This document shows, piece by piece, positions 57,124-64,000 of a stretch of 64,000 bases of DNA. The notes under the pieces are model-generated. The model did no database searches. It saw only the letters and a list, made by a program, of their open reading frames with translations, and was not told where the DNA came from. Both the position numbers and the translations under genes were made by a program. Where the stretch lies: positions 2,480,001-2,544,000 of the forward strand of contig NZ_FMIB01000002.1 of NCBI RefSeq assembly GCF_900091475.1, in the 5' to 3' direction. The stretch is from Micromonospora chersina (lineage in GTDB: Bacteria > Actinomycetota > Actinomycetes > Mycobacteriales > Micromonosporaceae). Each line of letters begins with the position of its first letter. The first letter of the stretch is position 1.

Positions 57124-58557
57124 CTATTGTGCGGCCAGGCCGTTGCGTCGGATCACATCGGCGTACCACCTGGCGCTGGACTTCGGGATCCGGACCTGGC
57201 TGTCGTAGTCGACGTAGACCATGCCGAAGCGCTTCGTGTAGCCCCACGCCCACTCGAAGTTGTCCATGAGCGACCAGGCGAAGTACCCCTTCAGCGGCAC
57301 CCCGGCGCTGATCGCGGCGTGCGCGGCGCGCAGGTGCGCGTCGAAGTACGCCAGCCGGTCCGGGTCGTCGACCCGGCCGTCGACCACCGCGTCGACGAAC
57401 GCGGAGCCGTTCTCGGTGACGTAGAGCGGCAGGTCGGTGTAGTCGCGGTGCACCCGCTCCAGCGTCTCCACCAGGCCCGGGGCGTCGATCTCCCAGTCCA
57501 TGTCGGTCACCGGGACACCCCGGGTGACGAACCGGACGTCCCCGCTGCCCGGCCAGCACGACGGGGCCCGCCAGTACGCCTCCGCCTCGCCACTCCCGAC
57601 CGGCGCGGCCACCACGTACCGGCTGTAGTAGTTGACGCCCACCATGTCCAGCGGGGTCGAGATGACCGCCAGGTCGCCGTCCCGGACGTGCCCGAAGTCG
57701 GTGACCTTGCGCAGGTCGGCGGTCAGGTCCGCCGGGTACGCCCCGCGTAGCACCGGGTCGAGGAAGAACCGGTTGGCCAGCCCGTCGATGCGGCGGGCGG
57801 CGTCGGCGTCCTCCGGCGAGTCGGTGGCCGGGGTGACCGGGTAGAGGTTGACCGTGATGCCGAGCTGCGCCTCCGGCCGGGCGGCCCGCAGCGCCTGCAC
57901 GGCCAGCCCGTGCCCGAGCATGAGGTGGTGCCCGGCCCGGACCGCGTCGGCCCCGTCGGAGCGGCCCGGCGCGTGCACGCCGGAGCCGTAGCCGAGGAAG
58001 GCCGAGCACCACGGCTCGTTGAAGGTGGTGAAGTACTTCACCCGGTCGCCCAGGGCGTCGGCGACCAACTGGGCGTAGTCGGCGAACCGGCCGGCGGTGT
58101 CCCGGGCCGGCCACCCGCCGGCGTCCTCCAGCGGCTGGGGCAGGTCCCAGTGGTAGAGGGTGAGCCACGGCTCGATGCCGTGGCTCAGCAGCTCGTCCAC
58201 GAGGCGCCGGTAGAAGTCCATCCCCTCGGAGTTGACCGCCCCGGCGCCGCCGGGCTGCACGCGGGGCCAGGAGACGGAGAAGCGGTAGGACTTCAGCCCG
58301 AGGTCGGCCATGAGCCGCACGTCGTCGGGCATCCGGTGGTAGTGGTCGCAGGCCACGTCACCGGTGTGCCCGGCCACCGTCCGCCCCTCGGTGTGACTGA
58401 AGGTGTCCCAGATCGACGGGGTGCGGCCGCCCTCGGTCGCCGCGCCCTCGATCTGGTACGCGGCGGTCGCCGCCCCCCAGAGGAAGCCGGGCGGGAAGGT
58501 CAGTGCCGCGCCCTGGTCGAGGACGCCGACGGCGGGCGGGCTGGCTGGGTTGCTCAC
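57124..58557 (-). CDS. bglC: GH1 beta-glucosidase
   Basis: The 477-residue enzyme has GH1 marks: [19 protein letters not shown] at the N-terminus, [10 protein letters not shown] with the acid/base Glu, [12 protein letters not shown] with the nucleophile Glu, and [13 protein letters not shown]. No signal peptide is present, so it works in the cytoplasm on cellobiose imported by CebEFG. GTG 58557 overlaps the cebG stop (GTGA), making it the last gene of the operon. Confidence 0.94.
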   Translation of the reverse strand: MSNPASPPAVGVLDQGAALTFPPGFLWGAATAAYQIEGAATEGGRTPSIWDTFSHTEGRTVAGHTGDVACDHYHRMPDDVRLMADLGLKSYRFSVSWPRVQPGGAGAVNSEGMDFYRRLVDELLSHGIEPWLTLYHWDLPQPLEDAGGWPARDTAGRFADYAQLVADALGDRVKYFTTFNEPWCSAFLGYGSGVHAPGRSDGADAVRAGHHLMLGHGLAVQALRAARPEAQLGITVNLYPVTPATDSPEDADAARRIDGLANRFFLDPVLRGAYPADLTADLRKVTDFGHVRDGDLAVISTPLDMVGVNYYSRYVVAAPVGSGEAEAYWRAPSCWPGSGDVRFVTRGVPVTDMDWEIDAPGLVETLERVHRDYTDLPLYVTENGSAFVDAVVDGRVDDPDRLAYFDAHLRAAHAAISAGVPLKGYFAWSLMDNFEWAWGYTKRFGMVYVDYDSQVRIPKSSARWYADVIRRNGLAAQ

Positions 58558-59450
58558 GACTTGACGGCGCCTTCCATGATGCCGCCGATGATCTGGCGGC
58601 CGAACAGGATGAACACGATGAACAGGGGCAGGGTCGCGATCAACGTACCCGCGAAGATCTGGGAGTTGTCGGCGAAGTAGGCGGTGTTGAGGCTACGGAG
58701 GGAGATCTGGACGGTCGGGTTGGCCGGGTCGGCCAGCACCACGAACGGCCAGAAGAACTGGTTCCACTGCTCCATGAAGGTGAGCAGGCCGAGCACCGCG
58801 GCGGCGGGACGCAGCGCGGGCGCCACCACGTGCCAGTACACCTTCCAGGTGGAGCAGCCGTCGACCCGGGCCGCCTCGATCAGCTCGTTCGGCACGGCCT
58901 GCTCGGCGTACTGGCGCATCATGAAGATCCCGAAGCCGCCGATGAGGAACGGCACGGTCACCGAGGGCATGGTGTTCAGCCACTCGAGCTTCGCCATCAG
59001 GATGTAGAGCGGGAGGACGCCGAGCTGGATCGGCACCATCATCGAGGCCAGGATGATCAGCAGCAGCGCGTTCTTGCCCCGGAAGCGAAGCTTGGCGAAG
59101 GCGAAGCCGGCCAGGGAGCCGAAGAACACCGTGGCCACGGTGATCGTCCCGGAGACCAGGAACGAGTTCAGCAGGCCCTTGACGATGTTGGCGTCGCCGT
59201 TGTCGAGCACCCGTTGGATGTTGTCGCCGAGCTTGCCGCCGGGCAGGAACGGCGGCGGCCAGGAGTTGGCCGCGTCGTTGGTCCGCGAGGCGATCACGAT
59301 CATCCAGTAGAACGGGAAGAGCGACAGGATCACCCCGAGGACCAGCCCGAACCAGGTGAGCGGGCTGGCCTTCCAGAGCCGCTCGGCCTGGTGGGCGGCC
59401 CGGGCCGGGGCACCCGGCCGGGCGGGTGGGCGGAGCGTGGTGGTCGTCAT
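58554..59450 (-). CDS. cebG: Cellobiose ABC transporter permease
   Basis: The 298-residue permease has six helices and the EAA-type loop [20 protein letters not shown] that contacts the ATPase. The family (MalG-like) and position identify it as CebG. It has no ATPase gene nearby; these transporters share MsiK, encoded elsewhere. It follows cebF by 9 bp. Confidence 0.9.
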   Translation of the reverse strand: MTTTTLRPPARPGAPARAAHQAERLWKASPLTWFGLVLGVILSLFPFYWMIVIASRTNDAANSWPPPFLPGGKLGDNIQRVLDNGDANIVKGLLNSFLVSGTITVATVFFGSLAGFAFAKLRFRGKNALLLIILASMMVPIQLGVLPLYILMAKLEWLNTMPSVTVPFLIGGFGIFMMRQYAEQAVPNELIEAARVDGCSTWKVYWHVVAPALRPAAAVLGLLTFMEQWNQFFWPFVVLADPANPTVQISLRSLNTAYFADNSQIFAGTLIATLPLFIVFILFGRQIIGGIMEGAVKS

Positions 59451-59459
59451 CTCGTCACC

Positions 59460-60440
59460 TCACTTGTCGGAGCTGATGCGGCGGGCCAGCAGGTAGTTGA
59501 CCGTCGACATCAACGCGATGAGCACGAAGAGCACGAGCGCGACCGCGCCGGCGTAGCCCCACCGGAAGCGCTGGTTCATGACGTCGAGCAGGTACATCGT
59601 GATGGTCTGGAACTGCCCCTCCGAGCCGCCGGAGAGACCGCCCGAGCCGCTGGTGAACAGCAGGGGCTCGGTGAACAGCTGGAGGCCGCCGATGGTCGAG
59701 ATGATCAGCGTGAAGATGATCGTCGGGCGCAGCTGCGGCACGGTGATCGACCAGAACTGCCGGCGCCGGGAGGCGCCGTCCAGCGCCGCGGCCTCGTACA
59801 TGTCCTTGCTGATGGACTGCATGGCGGCCAGGTAGATCAGGGCGTTGTAGCCGACCCAGCGCCAGTCGACCATGGTGGAGATGGCGAACCAGGAGGCGAA
59901 GCGGTTCGCGCGCCAGTCGATCGGGTCCAGGCCGACGGTGTCGAGCACCCAGTTGACCAGGCCGAAGTCCTTCGCGTAGATCATCGAGAAGATCAGCGCG
60001 ACCACGGCGGTCGAGGTGATGATCGGCATGGCGATGGCCATCCGGAAGAAGGTCTGCGCGCGCAGCTTCCGGTTCAGCGCGTTGGCCAGCACCAGCGCCA
60101 GCATGAGCTGGGGCACGGTGGAGAGCACGAACATGCCGAACGTGTTCACCACCGCGTTCCAGAACTGCGGGTCGTCGGTGATGAGTTCGACGAAGTTGTC
60201 CAGCCCGACGAAGGAGATCGTCGGGTTCAGCGGGGACCGGTCGGTCAGCGCGATCCACACCGTGTACGCGATCGGATACGCGCTGAACACGGCGAAGATC
60301 ACGAAGAAGGGCAGGACGTAGAGGTAGGGCGAGTACCTCAGGTCCAGCCGGGTCAGCGAGGTGGCGCGGCGGTGCGCGGGACGGCCGGCGCGGGACCGTC
60401 CGGGGTCGGGTGGCGCCGCGGCGTGCAGGTCGAGGCTCAT
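59460..60440 (-). CDS. cebF: Cellobiose ABC transporter permease
   Basis: The 326-residue MalF-like permease has a basic cytoplasmic start, then LYVLPFFVIFAVFSAYPIAY and five more helices, with EAAALDGASRRRQFWSITVP as the EAA loop. It pairs with CebG. ATG 60440 has AAGGA upstream. The gap to cebE holds a long hairpin, so its expression probably lies below that of cebE. Confidence 0.9.
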   Translation of the reverse strand: MSLDLHAAAPPDPGRSRAGRPAHRRATSLTRLDLRYSPYLYVLPFFVIFAVFSAYPIAYTVWIALTDRSPLNPTISFVGLDNFVELITDDPQFWNAVVNTFGMFVLSTVPQLMLALVLANALNRKLRAQTFFRMAIAMPIITSTAVVALIFSMIYAKDFGLVNWVLDTVGLDPIDWRANRFASWFAISTMVDWRWVGYNALIYLAAMQSISKDMYEAAALDGASRRRQFWSITVPQLRPTIIFTLIISTIGGLQLFTEPLLFTSGSGGLSGGSEGQFQTITMYLLDVMNQRFRWGYAGAVALVLFVLIALMSTVNYLLARRISSDK

Positions 60441-60504
60441 GGGGAGTCCTTCTCCTCGGCCGGCGTCACCCGCCCACACGGGCGACGCCGGGGCTCTCCG
60501 GGCA

Positions 60505-60547
60505 CCGCGGGTGGCGCCGACAGCGGGGCTGTCGGCGCCACCCGCGG
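60505..60547 (-). terminator. Intercistronic stem-loop between cebE and cebF
   Basis: A 20-bp perfect stem (60505-60524 with 60528-60547) has loop GGG. No T-run follows on the minus strand. It may attenuate transcription or stabilise cebE mRNA rather than end the operon. Confidence 0.65.
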
Positions 60548-60561
60548 GCGGGTCGGCCGGA

Positions 60562-61878
60562 TCACTTACCGGCGGCCGCACCGTTCTTCAGCGCCGCCTG
60601 CCACTGCTCCTCGGCGGTCTTGCCCTGCTCCACGGCGCGGAGGCTGTTCTCCACGGCGGTGCGGACGGCGTTGTTCTTCGGGCCGAGGTAGACCGGCTTC
60701 AGCTCGCTCGCGCCGGCGGCGAAGATCTTGCCGACCGGGGCCTTGCTGAAGTAGTCGTTGGTCGAGTCGGCCACGGCCGGGTCGGCAAGCGCCTGCGGCG
60801 AGGAGGGCAGGTTGCCGACCTTCTTGAACGCCTCGGTCTGGCCCTTCGCGCTGGTCAGGAACTTGGCCAGCTCGGCGGCCTCCTTCTGGTGCTTGCTCGA
60901 CTTCGGCACGGCCAGGAACGAGCCGCCCCAGTTGCCGCCGTTGCCGGGCGCCTTGGCGATGTCCCACTTGCCGGCCGCCGCGTCACCGGCCTGGCCCTTG
61001 ATGACACCGGTCATCCAGGCGGGGCAGGCGATGGTGGCGAAGGTGCCGTTCTTGAAACCGGCGTTCCACTCGTTGGAGAAGGACTGCAGGTTGTTCGACA
61101 GGCCGGCGGCGATCATCTTGGTGGTGAGGTCGTACGCCGACTTGACGTCCGGGTTCTCGCCGATGACCAGCTTGTTGCTCTTGTCGTAGTAGGTGTAGCC
61201 GGTGCCCGCGCCCGCGGTCTGCATGAGCACCACGTTGTAGAAGTTGGTCGCCGAGTCGACGAACTTGTGCTTCTTGTCGGCGGCGGCGAAGCGCTGGCCG
61301 GCGGCGATGAACTGGTCCCAGGTCGGCCACAGCGCGCCGACCTGCTCGCGGTCGGTGGGCAGGCCGGCGGCCTTGAACAGGTCGCTGCGGTAGCACAGCG
61401 CCATCGAGCCCACGTCGGTGCCGAGGCCGAGCACCTTGCCGTCCGGGGTGGTGCCCTGCTCCCACTTCCACGGCAGGAAGTTGCCCTTGAGGTCGTTCGC
61501 GCCGTGGTCGGCGAGGTTCACGAACTTGTCGGCCTGGGCGTAGAACTGGACGATGGTGCCCTCCTCCAGGGCCACCACGTCGCCGGCGCCCGACCCGGCG
61601 GTGATCTGCTGGGTCAGCCGGGTGTTGTAGTCACCGAGGCCGAGACCCTTGCCGCGCTCCTGGATCTTGACGTTCGGGTGCTCCGCTTCGTACTGCTTGT
61701 AGAGCTCGTCGTAGCCGAAGCCCTGGTCGCCGAAGACGTCGACGACCAGGGTCACCGGGCCGCTGCTGCTGCCGCCGCTGTCCGACGAGTCGTCGCCGCA
61801 GGCGGTGGCGGTGGCGAGCACCGCGACGGACGCGAGCGCGATGGCCGCGAAACGCCGACGGCGGATTGGGACGCTCAT
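60562..61878 (-). CDS. cebE: Cellobiose-binding lipoprotein
   Basis: The 438-residue protein has a lipoprotein signal (RRRRFAAIALASVAVLATATAC-GDD) and an extracellular solute-binding domain of ABC sugar type (LVVDVFGDQGFGYDELYKQY, LYKQYEAEHPNVKIQERG, EGTIVQFYAQADKFVNLAD). The conserved WPTWDQFIAAGQRF and FATIACPAWMTGVI blocks are CebE/CelR-regulon like. It captures cellobiose/cello-oligosaccharides for CebFG. ATG 61878. Two CelR/CebR sites precede it. Confidence 0.92.
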   Translation of the reverse strand: MSVPIRRRRFAAIALASVAVLATATACGDDSSDSGGSSSGPVTLVVDVFGDQGFGYDELYKQYEAEHPNVKIQERGKGLGLGDYNTRLTQQITAGSGAGDVVALEEGTIVQFYAQADKFVNLADHGANDLKGNFLPWKWEQGTTPDGKVLGLGTDVGSMALCYRSDLFKAAGLPTDREQVGALWPTWDQFIAAGQRFAAADKKHKFVDSATNFYNVVLMQTAGAGTGYTYYDKSNKLVIGENPDVKSAYDLTTKMIAAGLSNNLQSFSNEWNAGFKNGTFATIACPAWMTGVIKGQAGDAAAGKWDIAKAPGNGGNWGGSFLAVPKSSKHQKEAAELAKFLTSAKGQTEAFKKVGNLPSSPQALADPAVADSTNDYFSKAPVGKIFAAGASELKPVYLGPKNNAVRTAVENSLRAVEQGKTAEEQWQAALKNGAAAGK

Positions 61879-62011
61879 CCGAGACCCCTCTTTCGGTGGT
61901 GAGGCGATATCTGTGTGGTGGGGGGTGCTGTGGCGCGTCTCGCCGCCACCGGCCGAGGCGGCCGCCGGAGGCGACCCGGGAGCGGGGCAGGGATGAGACC
62001 CACGCCACTCG

Positions 62012-62078
62012 CGGGAGCGCTCCCATGAGATTGCCGGCACGTGTCAGGGGTGTCAATAGACCGATGGGAGCGTTCCCA
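62012..62078 (-). promoter_or_regulatory. cebE promoter flanked by two CelR/CebR operators
   Basis: CGGGAGCGCTCCCA (62012-62025) and TGGGAGCGTTCCCA (62065-62078) bracket -35 TTGACA (62051-62056) and -10 CAATCT (62028-62033), 17 nt apart on the minus strand. The first operator sits over the predicted start of transcription. Confidence 0.82.
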
Positions 62079-62130
62079 GATCGTTACCGCATCGACCGGG
62101 GTGGCCCCGGAGGGCGACCCCGGTACGCGG

Positions 62131-62676
62131 TCAGCAGAAGCGGCGCAGCAGGGTGGTGGCCCGGTCGGCGGCGAAGAAGTCCGGCTCGAAGCCGGCGCCG
62201 GCCCACTCCCGCATCATCCGGTGCTCGGCGTGCCCGGGGTCGGCCAGCGCGGCCAGCAGGACGGCGTACCCCGCCGGGCCCCCCACGTCCTCCGGCGGGC
62301 AGGCGCGCTCCCCCTCGACACAGGCCGGGTAGCGCTCGTCCGGGTCCGCCGCGCACACGTCCTCGACCACGAGGTCGTGCTCCCACCAGTCGCCGAAGTC
62401 GTAGGTGTAGCGGAACCGGTCGCCCTTGCCCACGACCGCGTCCAGCCGGACGTCCAGCTCGTCGCGGAGCGCCAGCTCGCCGTCCGGGTCGGGCTCGCCG
62501 TACTGCCGGCCGTCGATGTCGAACGAGTGCAGGTGGCAGTCCCGCCAGCCCATCGCGTGCTGGACCACCCGGTGCAGCCGGTCCAGGGTGTAGCCGCCGG
62601 GGACCAGCACCCGCCGCCACACCGGCGGTCGGACCCCGGCGAGGGAGACCTTCAGCTGGAAGATCTGACGCGACAT
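62131..62676 (-). CDS. Plasmid pRiA4b ORF-3 family protein
   Basis: The 181-residue protein has the pRiA4b ORF-3 fold: IFQLKVSLAGVRPPVWRRVLV, LHRVVQHAMGWRDCHLHSFD, YTYDFGDWWEHDLVVE and PACVEGERACPPEDVGGPAGY, the usual conserved blocks. Function of the family is unknown. It lies divergent from a Cys-rich mini-gene. ATG 62676 follows AGGAAGG. Confidence 0.85.
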   Translation of the reverse strand: MSRQIFQLKVSLAGVRPPVWRRVLVPGGYTLDRLHRVVQHAMGWRDCHLHSFDIDGRQYGEPDPDGELALRDELDVRLDAVVGKGDRFRYTYDFGDWWEHDLVVEDVCAADPDERYPACVEGERACPPEDVGGPAGYAVLLAALADPGHAEHRMMREWAGAGFEPDFFAADRATTLLRRFC

Positions 62677-62710
62677 GCTGTCCCATCCTTCCTCGGCATA
62701 GGCTGCCAAC

Positions 62711-62830
62711 ATGATCTGCCGAGCGTGCCGGGAGCGACGGCACGACGACTGTCCAGGCCGGAAGTGGTGCGACTGCCAGCACCGTACCCCCGAACCCACC
62801 CCTCCGGTCACCGGTCCGGCCGGCGAATGA
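62711..62830 (+). CDS. 39-residue Cys-rich mini-protein coupled to the RibD-like reductase
   Basis: The protein reads MICRACRERRHDDCPG, then RKWCDCQHRTPEP and a Pro/Gly tail. Cysteines at 3, 6, 14, 20 and 22 plus two His suggest a zinc-binding knuckle. TAGGCT (62699-62704) is exactly 6 nt before the ATG, so it heads a leaderless transcript. Its stop overlaps the next ATG (ATGA), giving translational coupling. Unknown function. Confidence 0.68.
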   Translation: MICRACRERRHDDCPGRKWCDCQHRTPEPTPPVTGPAGE

Positions 62831-63612
62831 GCGTCGGAAGCCCGATCGAACGGATCTGGCCGGCACCCGTCACCGGGCCGCTGACCGACCCGGAACTCGC
62901 CGCGCTCTACGGCCGCGCCCCGCACCCCCACCTGCGGGTCAACTTCGTGGCCAGCGCCGACGGCGCGGTCAGCCTGGACGGCTACTCCGCCGGGCTCTCC
63001 GGCGAGCCGGACAAGCGGGTCTTCGGGCTGCTGAGGATGCTCTGCGACGGCCTCGTGGTGGCCGCCGGCACGCTGCGCCACGAGGGCTACCGGGCGGTCC
63101 GGCTCGGCGAGGCGCGCCGGGCCTGGCGCCGCGAGCAGGGCCTGACCGACTATCCGACCCTCGTTGTCGTCTCCGGCTCGCTGGACCTCGACCCGGCCCA
63201 GGCATGCTTCGCCGACGCGCCGGTCCGGCCGCTGGTGCTCACCGGCACGACCGCCGAACCCCCGCCCGGGCTCACCGAGGTGGCCGACCTCGTCCGGTGC
63301 GGCGGGGAGCGGGTCGACCTGGCCGCCGGCCTGGCCGAGCTGCGCCGCCGCGGGCTGGGCCAGCTCCTCTGCGAGGGCGGGCCGCACCTGTTCGGCGCGC
63401 TCACCGCGGCCGACCTGGTGGACGAGCTCTGCCTGACGGTCGCGCCGCTGCTCGCCGGGGCCGGTCCCGGCCGGATCACCGCCGGGGACGCCAGCCCGCC
63501 CCGGCACCTACCGCTGCGCCACGTGCTGGCCGCCGCCGACGGGGTGCTGATGCTGCGCTATGCCCGCGACCCGGGCGGGCCGCCGCCCGCGGGCGCCGCC
63601 CCGGCCGCCTGA
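62827..63612 (+). CDS. RibD C-terminal-like pyrimidine reductase
   Basis: The 261-residue protein matches the dihydrofolate-reductase-like RibD_C fold: LRVNFVASADGAVSLDGYSAG near residue 40, CDGLVVAAGTLRHEGY, YPTLVVVSGSLDLDP, and QLLCEGGPHLFGALTAADLVDELCLT. There is no deaminase domain and no riboflavin operon around it, so it may be a stand-alone reductase of another substrate. It overlaps the Cys-rich mini-gene by 4 bp. Confidence 0.85.
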   Translation: MSVGSPIERIWPAPVTGPLTDPELAALYGRAPHPHLRVNFVASADGAVSLDGYSAGLSGEPDKRVFGLLRMLCDGLVVAAGTLRHEGYRAVRLGEARRAWRREQGLTDYPTLVVVSGSLDLDPAQACFADAPVRPLVLTGTTAEPPPGLTEVADLVRCGGERVDLAAGLAELRRRGLGQLLCEGGPHLFGALTAADLVDELCLTVAPLLAGAGPGRITAGDASPPRHLPLRHVLAAADGVLMLRYARDPGGPPPAGAAPAA

Positions 63613-63700
63613 CCGCACCGTCCGGCACGGTCGGAAAGGGGTACGCGGACAGCCTCACCCGGTCCGGCGGAGCGGGCGGCCGCCGGCCGGCGTGCGGGGG

Positions 63701-64000
63701 TCAACCGGCCGACGGAGCGGCCTCTCCCGGCAGGGAGTCCGGCAGCCCGAACGCCGCGACGTGTTCCGCGCCCAGGAACGAGGTGATGCCGGCGATCCGG
63801 TCACCCCGCAGCGCCAGCACGTCGACCGACCACGGCAGGAAGGGGCCGGTCCCGCCCCGGCGCAGGTAGCCGGCGACCGCCGGTTGGCCGTTCGCGCCGG
63901 TCGTCACGTGCCGCCAGCTGCCGCAGGGGCCGAGCGGCGCCGACCGGGCGAAGTCCAGCACCGCGGCGAGGCCCCGGTACCAGTGCGGCATCGGCGGCAT
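63701..64000 (-). CDS. C-terminal part of an ECF sigma factor with SnoaL-like domain (5' end outside)
   Basis: The frame is open beyond base 64000. The visible 99 residues begin PPMPHWYRGLAAVLDFARS and include VTTGANGQPAVAGYL, VDVLALRGDRIAGITSFL and AAFGLPDSLPGEA. This matches the SnoaL/NTF2-like C-terminal domain that is fused to certain actinobacterial ECF sigma factors. The sigma domains themselves are off the window, so a free-standing SnoaL-like protein cannot be excluded. Confidence 0.68.
   Translation of the reverse strand: MPPMPHWYRGLAAVLDFARSAPLGPCGSWRHVTTGANGQPAVAGYLRRGGTGPFLPWSVDVLALRGDRIAGITSFLGAEHVAAFGLPDSLPGEAAPSAG

Noticed and set aside
58503..60749. Plus-strand open frame of about 750 codons through the ceb operon
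   Set aside because: It reads as His/Gln/Asp/Arg-rich antisense of cebG and cebF, without motif, start signal or codon bias.

Overview
The window is chromosomal DNA of a high-GC actinomycete, most probably Micromonospora or a close relative in Micromonosporaceae. The evidence is the very high GC content, frequent GTG starts, ATGA/GTGA gene overlaps, many apparently leaderless genes, an F420-dependent oxidoreductase, a DevS/DevR-type dormancy system, an ACT-GNAT acetyltransferase and a set of secreted plant-polysaccharide hydrolases. I see no phage, transposon, CRISPR array, rRNA or origin.

Layout. 1-3.2 kb: the truncated start of a secreted GH5 mannanase with two AACCGGTT sites upstream, an F420-type oxidoreductase, an alpha/beta hydrolase and a tiny membrane protein. 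3.2-7.6 kb: a minus-strand membrane/lipid operon (lipid kinase, BrkB-type protein, double-PAP2 phosphatase, EEP phosphatase). 7.7-10.9 kb: an HTH/ClpN regulator pair under a doubly palindromic leaderless promoter, a PP2C phosphatase and a TetR-SDR pair. 10.9-23 kb: a hypoxia/dormancy-type block with two tandem-USP proteins, phosphoketolase, a DUF402 protein, a P1B ATPase fused to a hemerythrin domain, two Acg-like nitroreductase-fold proteins, and a DevS-type GAF kinase convergent with a DevR regulator. Three near-identical boxes (GGGACCTnCGGCCC) lie upstream of phosphoketolase and between devR and the second Acg-like gene. 23-30 kb: an epimerase, a secreted lysozyme-like protein, a LamG/PKD secreted protein, two tRNA clusters (Val-Gly and Val-Cys-Gly), a PEP-mutase-family enzyme and a DUF5937 regulator.

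30-43.5 kb: a TetR, AlkB alkane hydroxylase, a small methyltransferase, a P450, a two-gene ABC exporter convergent with a NarL-type two-component system (shared GACGAAAGTCAGG motif), the biotin genes bioF-bioD and bioB-bsaP, a GNAT and a DUF488 protein. 43.5-62.1 kb: plant-biomass use. This includes a secreted GH10-CBM13-GH62 enzyme, a GH9-CBM3c-Fn3-Fn3-CBM2 cellulase, and the cebEFG-bglC cellobiose uptake operon with its LacI repressor. CelR/CebR-type palindromes lie at the cellulase and at cebE. Between them sit an LPLTG surface protein, an isochorismatase-fold protein without its cysteine, an aldehyde dehydrogenase, two ACT-domain proteins (one fused to GNAT) and a phosphotransferase. 62.1-64 kb: a pRiA4b ORF-3-type protein, a 39-residue Cys-rich protein coupled to a RibD-like reductase, and the 3' end of what looks like an ECF sigma factor.

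How it works together (inference). Extracellular cellulases, xylanase and mannanase release oligosaccharides. CebEFG imports cellobiose, BglC hydrolyses it, and the LacI repressor links cellulase and transporter expression. The 11-23 kb block looks like a response to low oxygen or redox stress. Many start codons lie 6-7 nt downstream of a TAnnnT hexamer, so leaderless transcription is common here.
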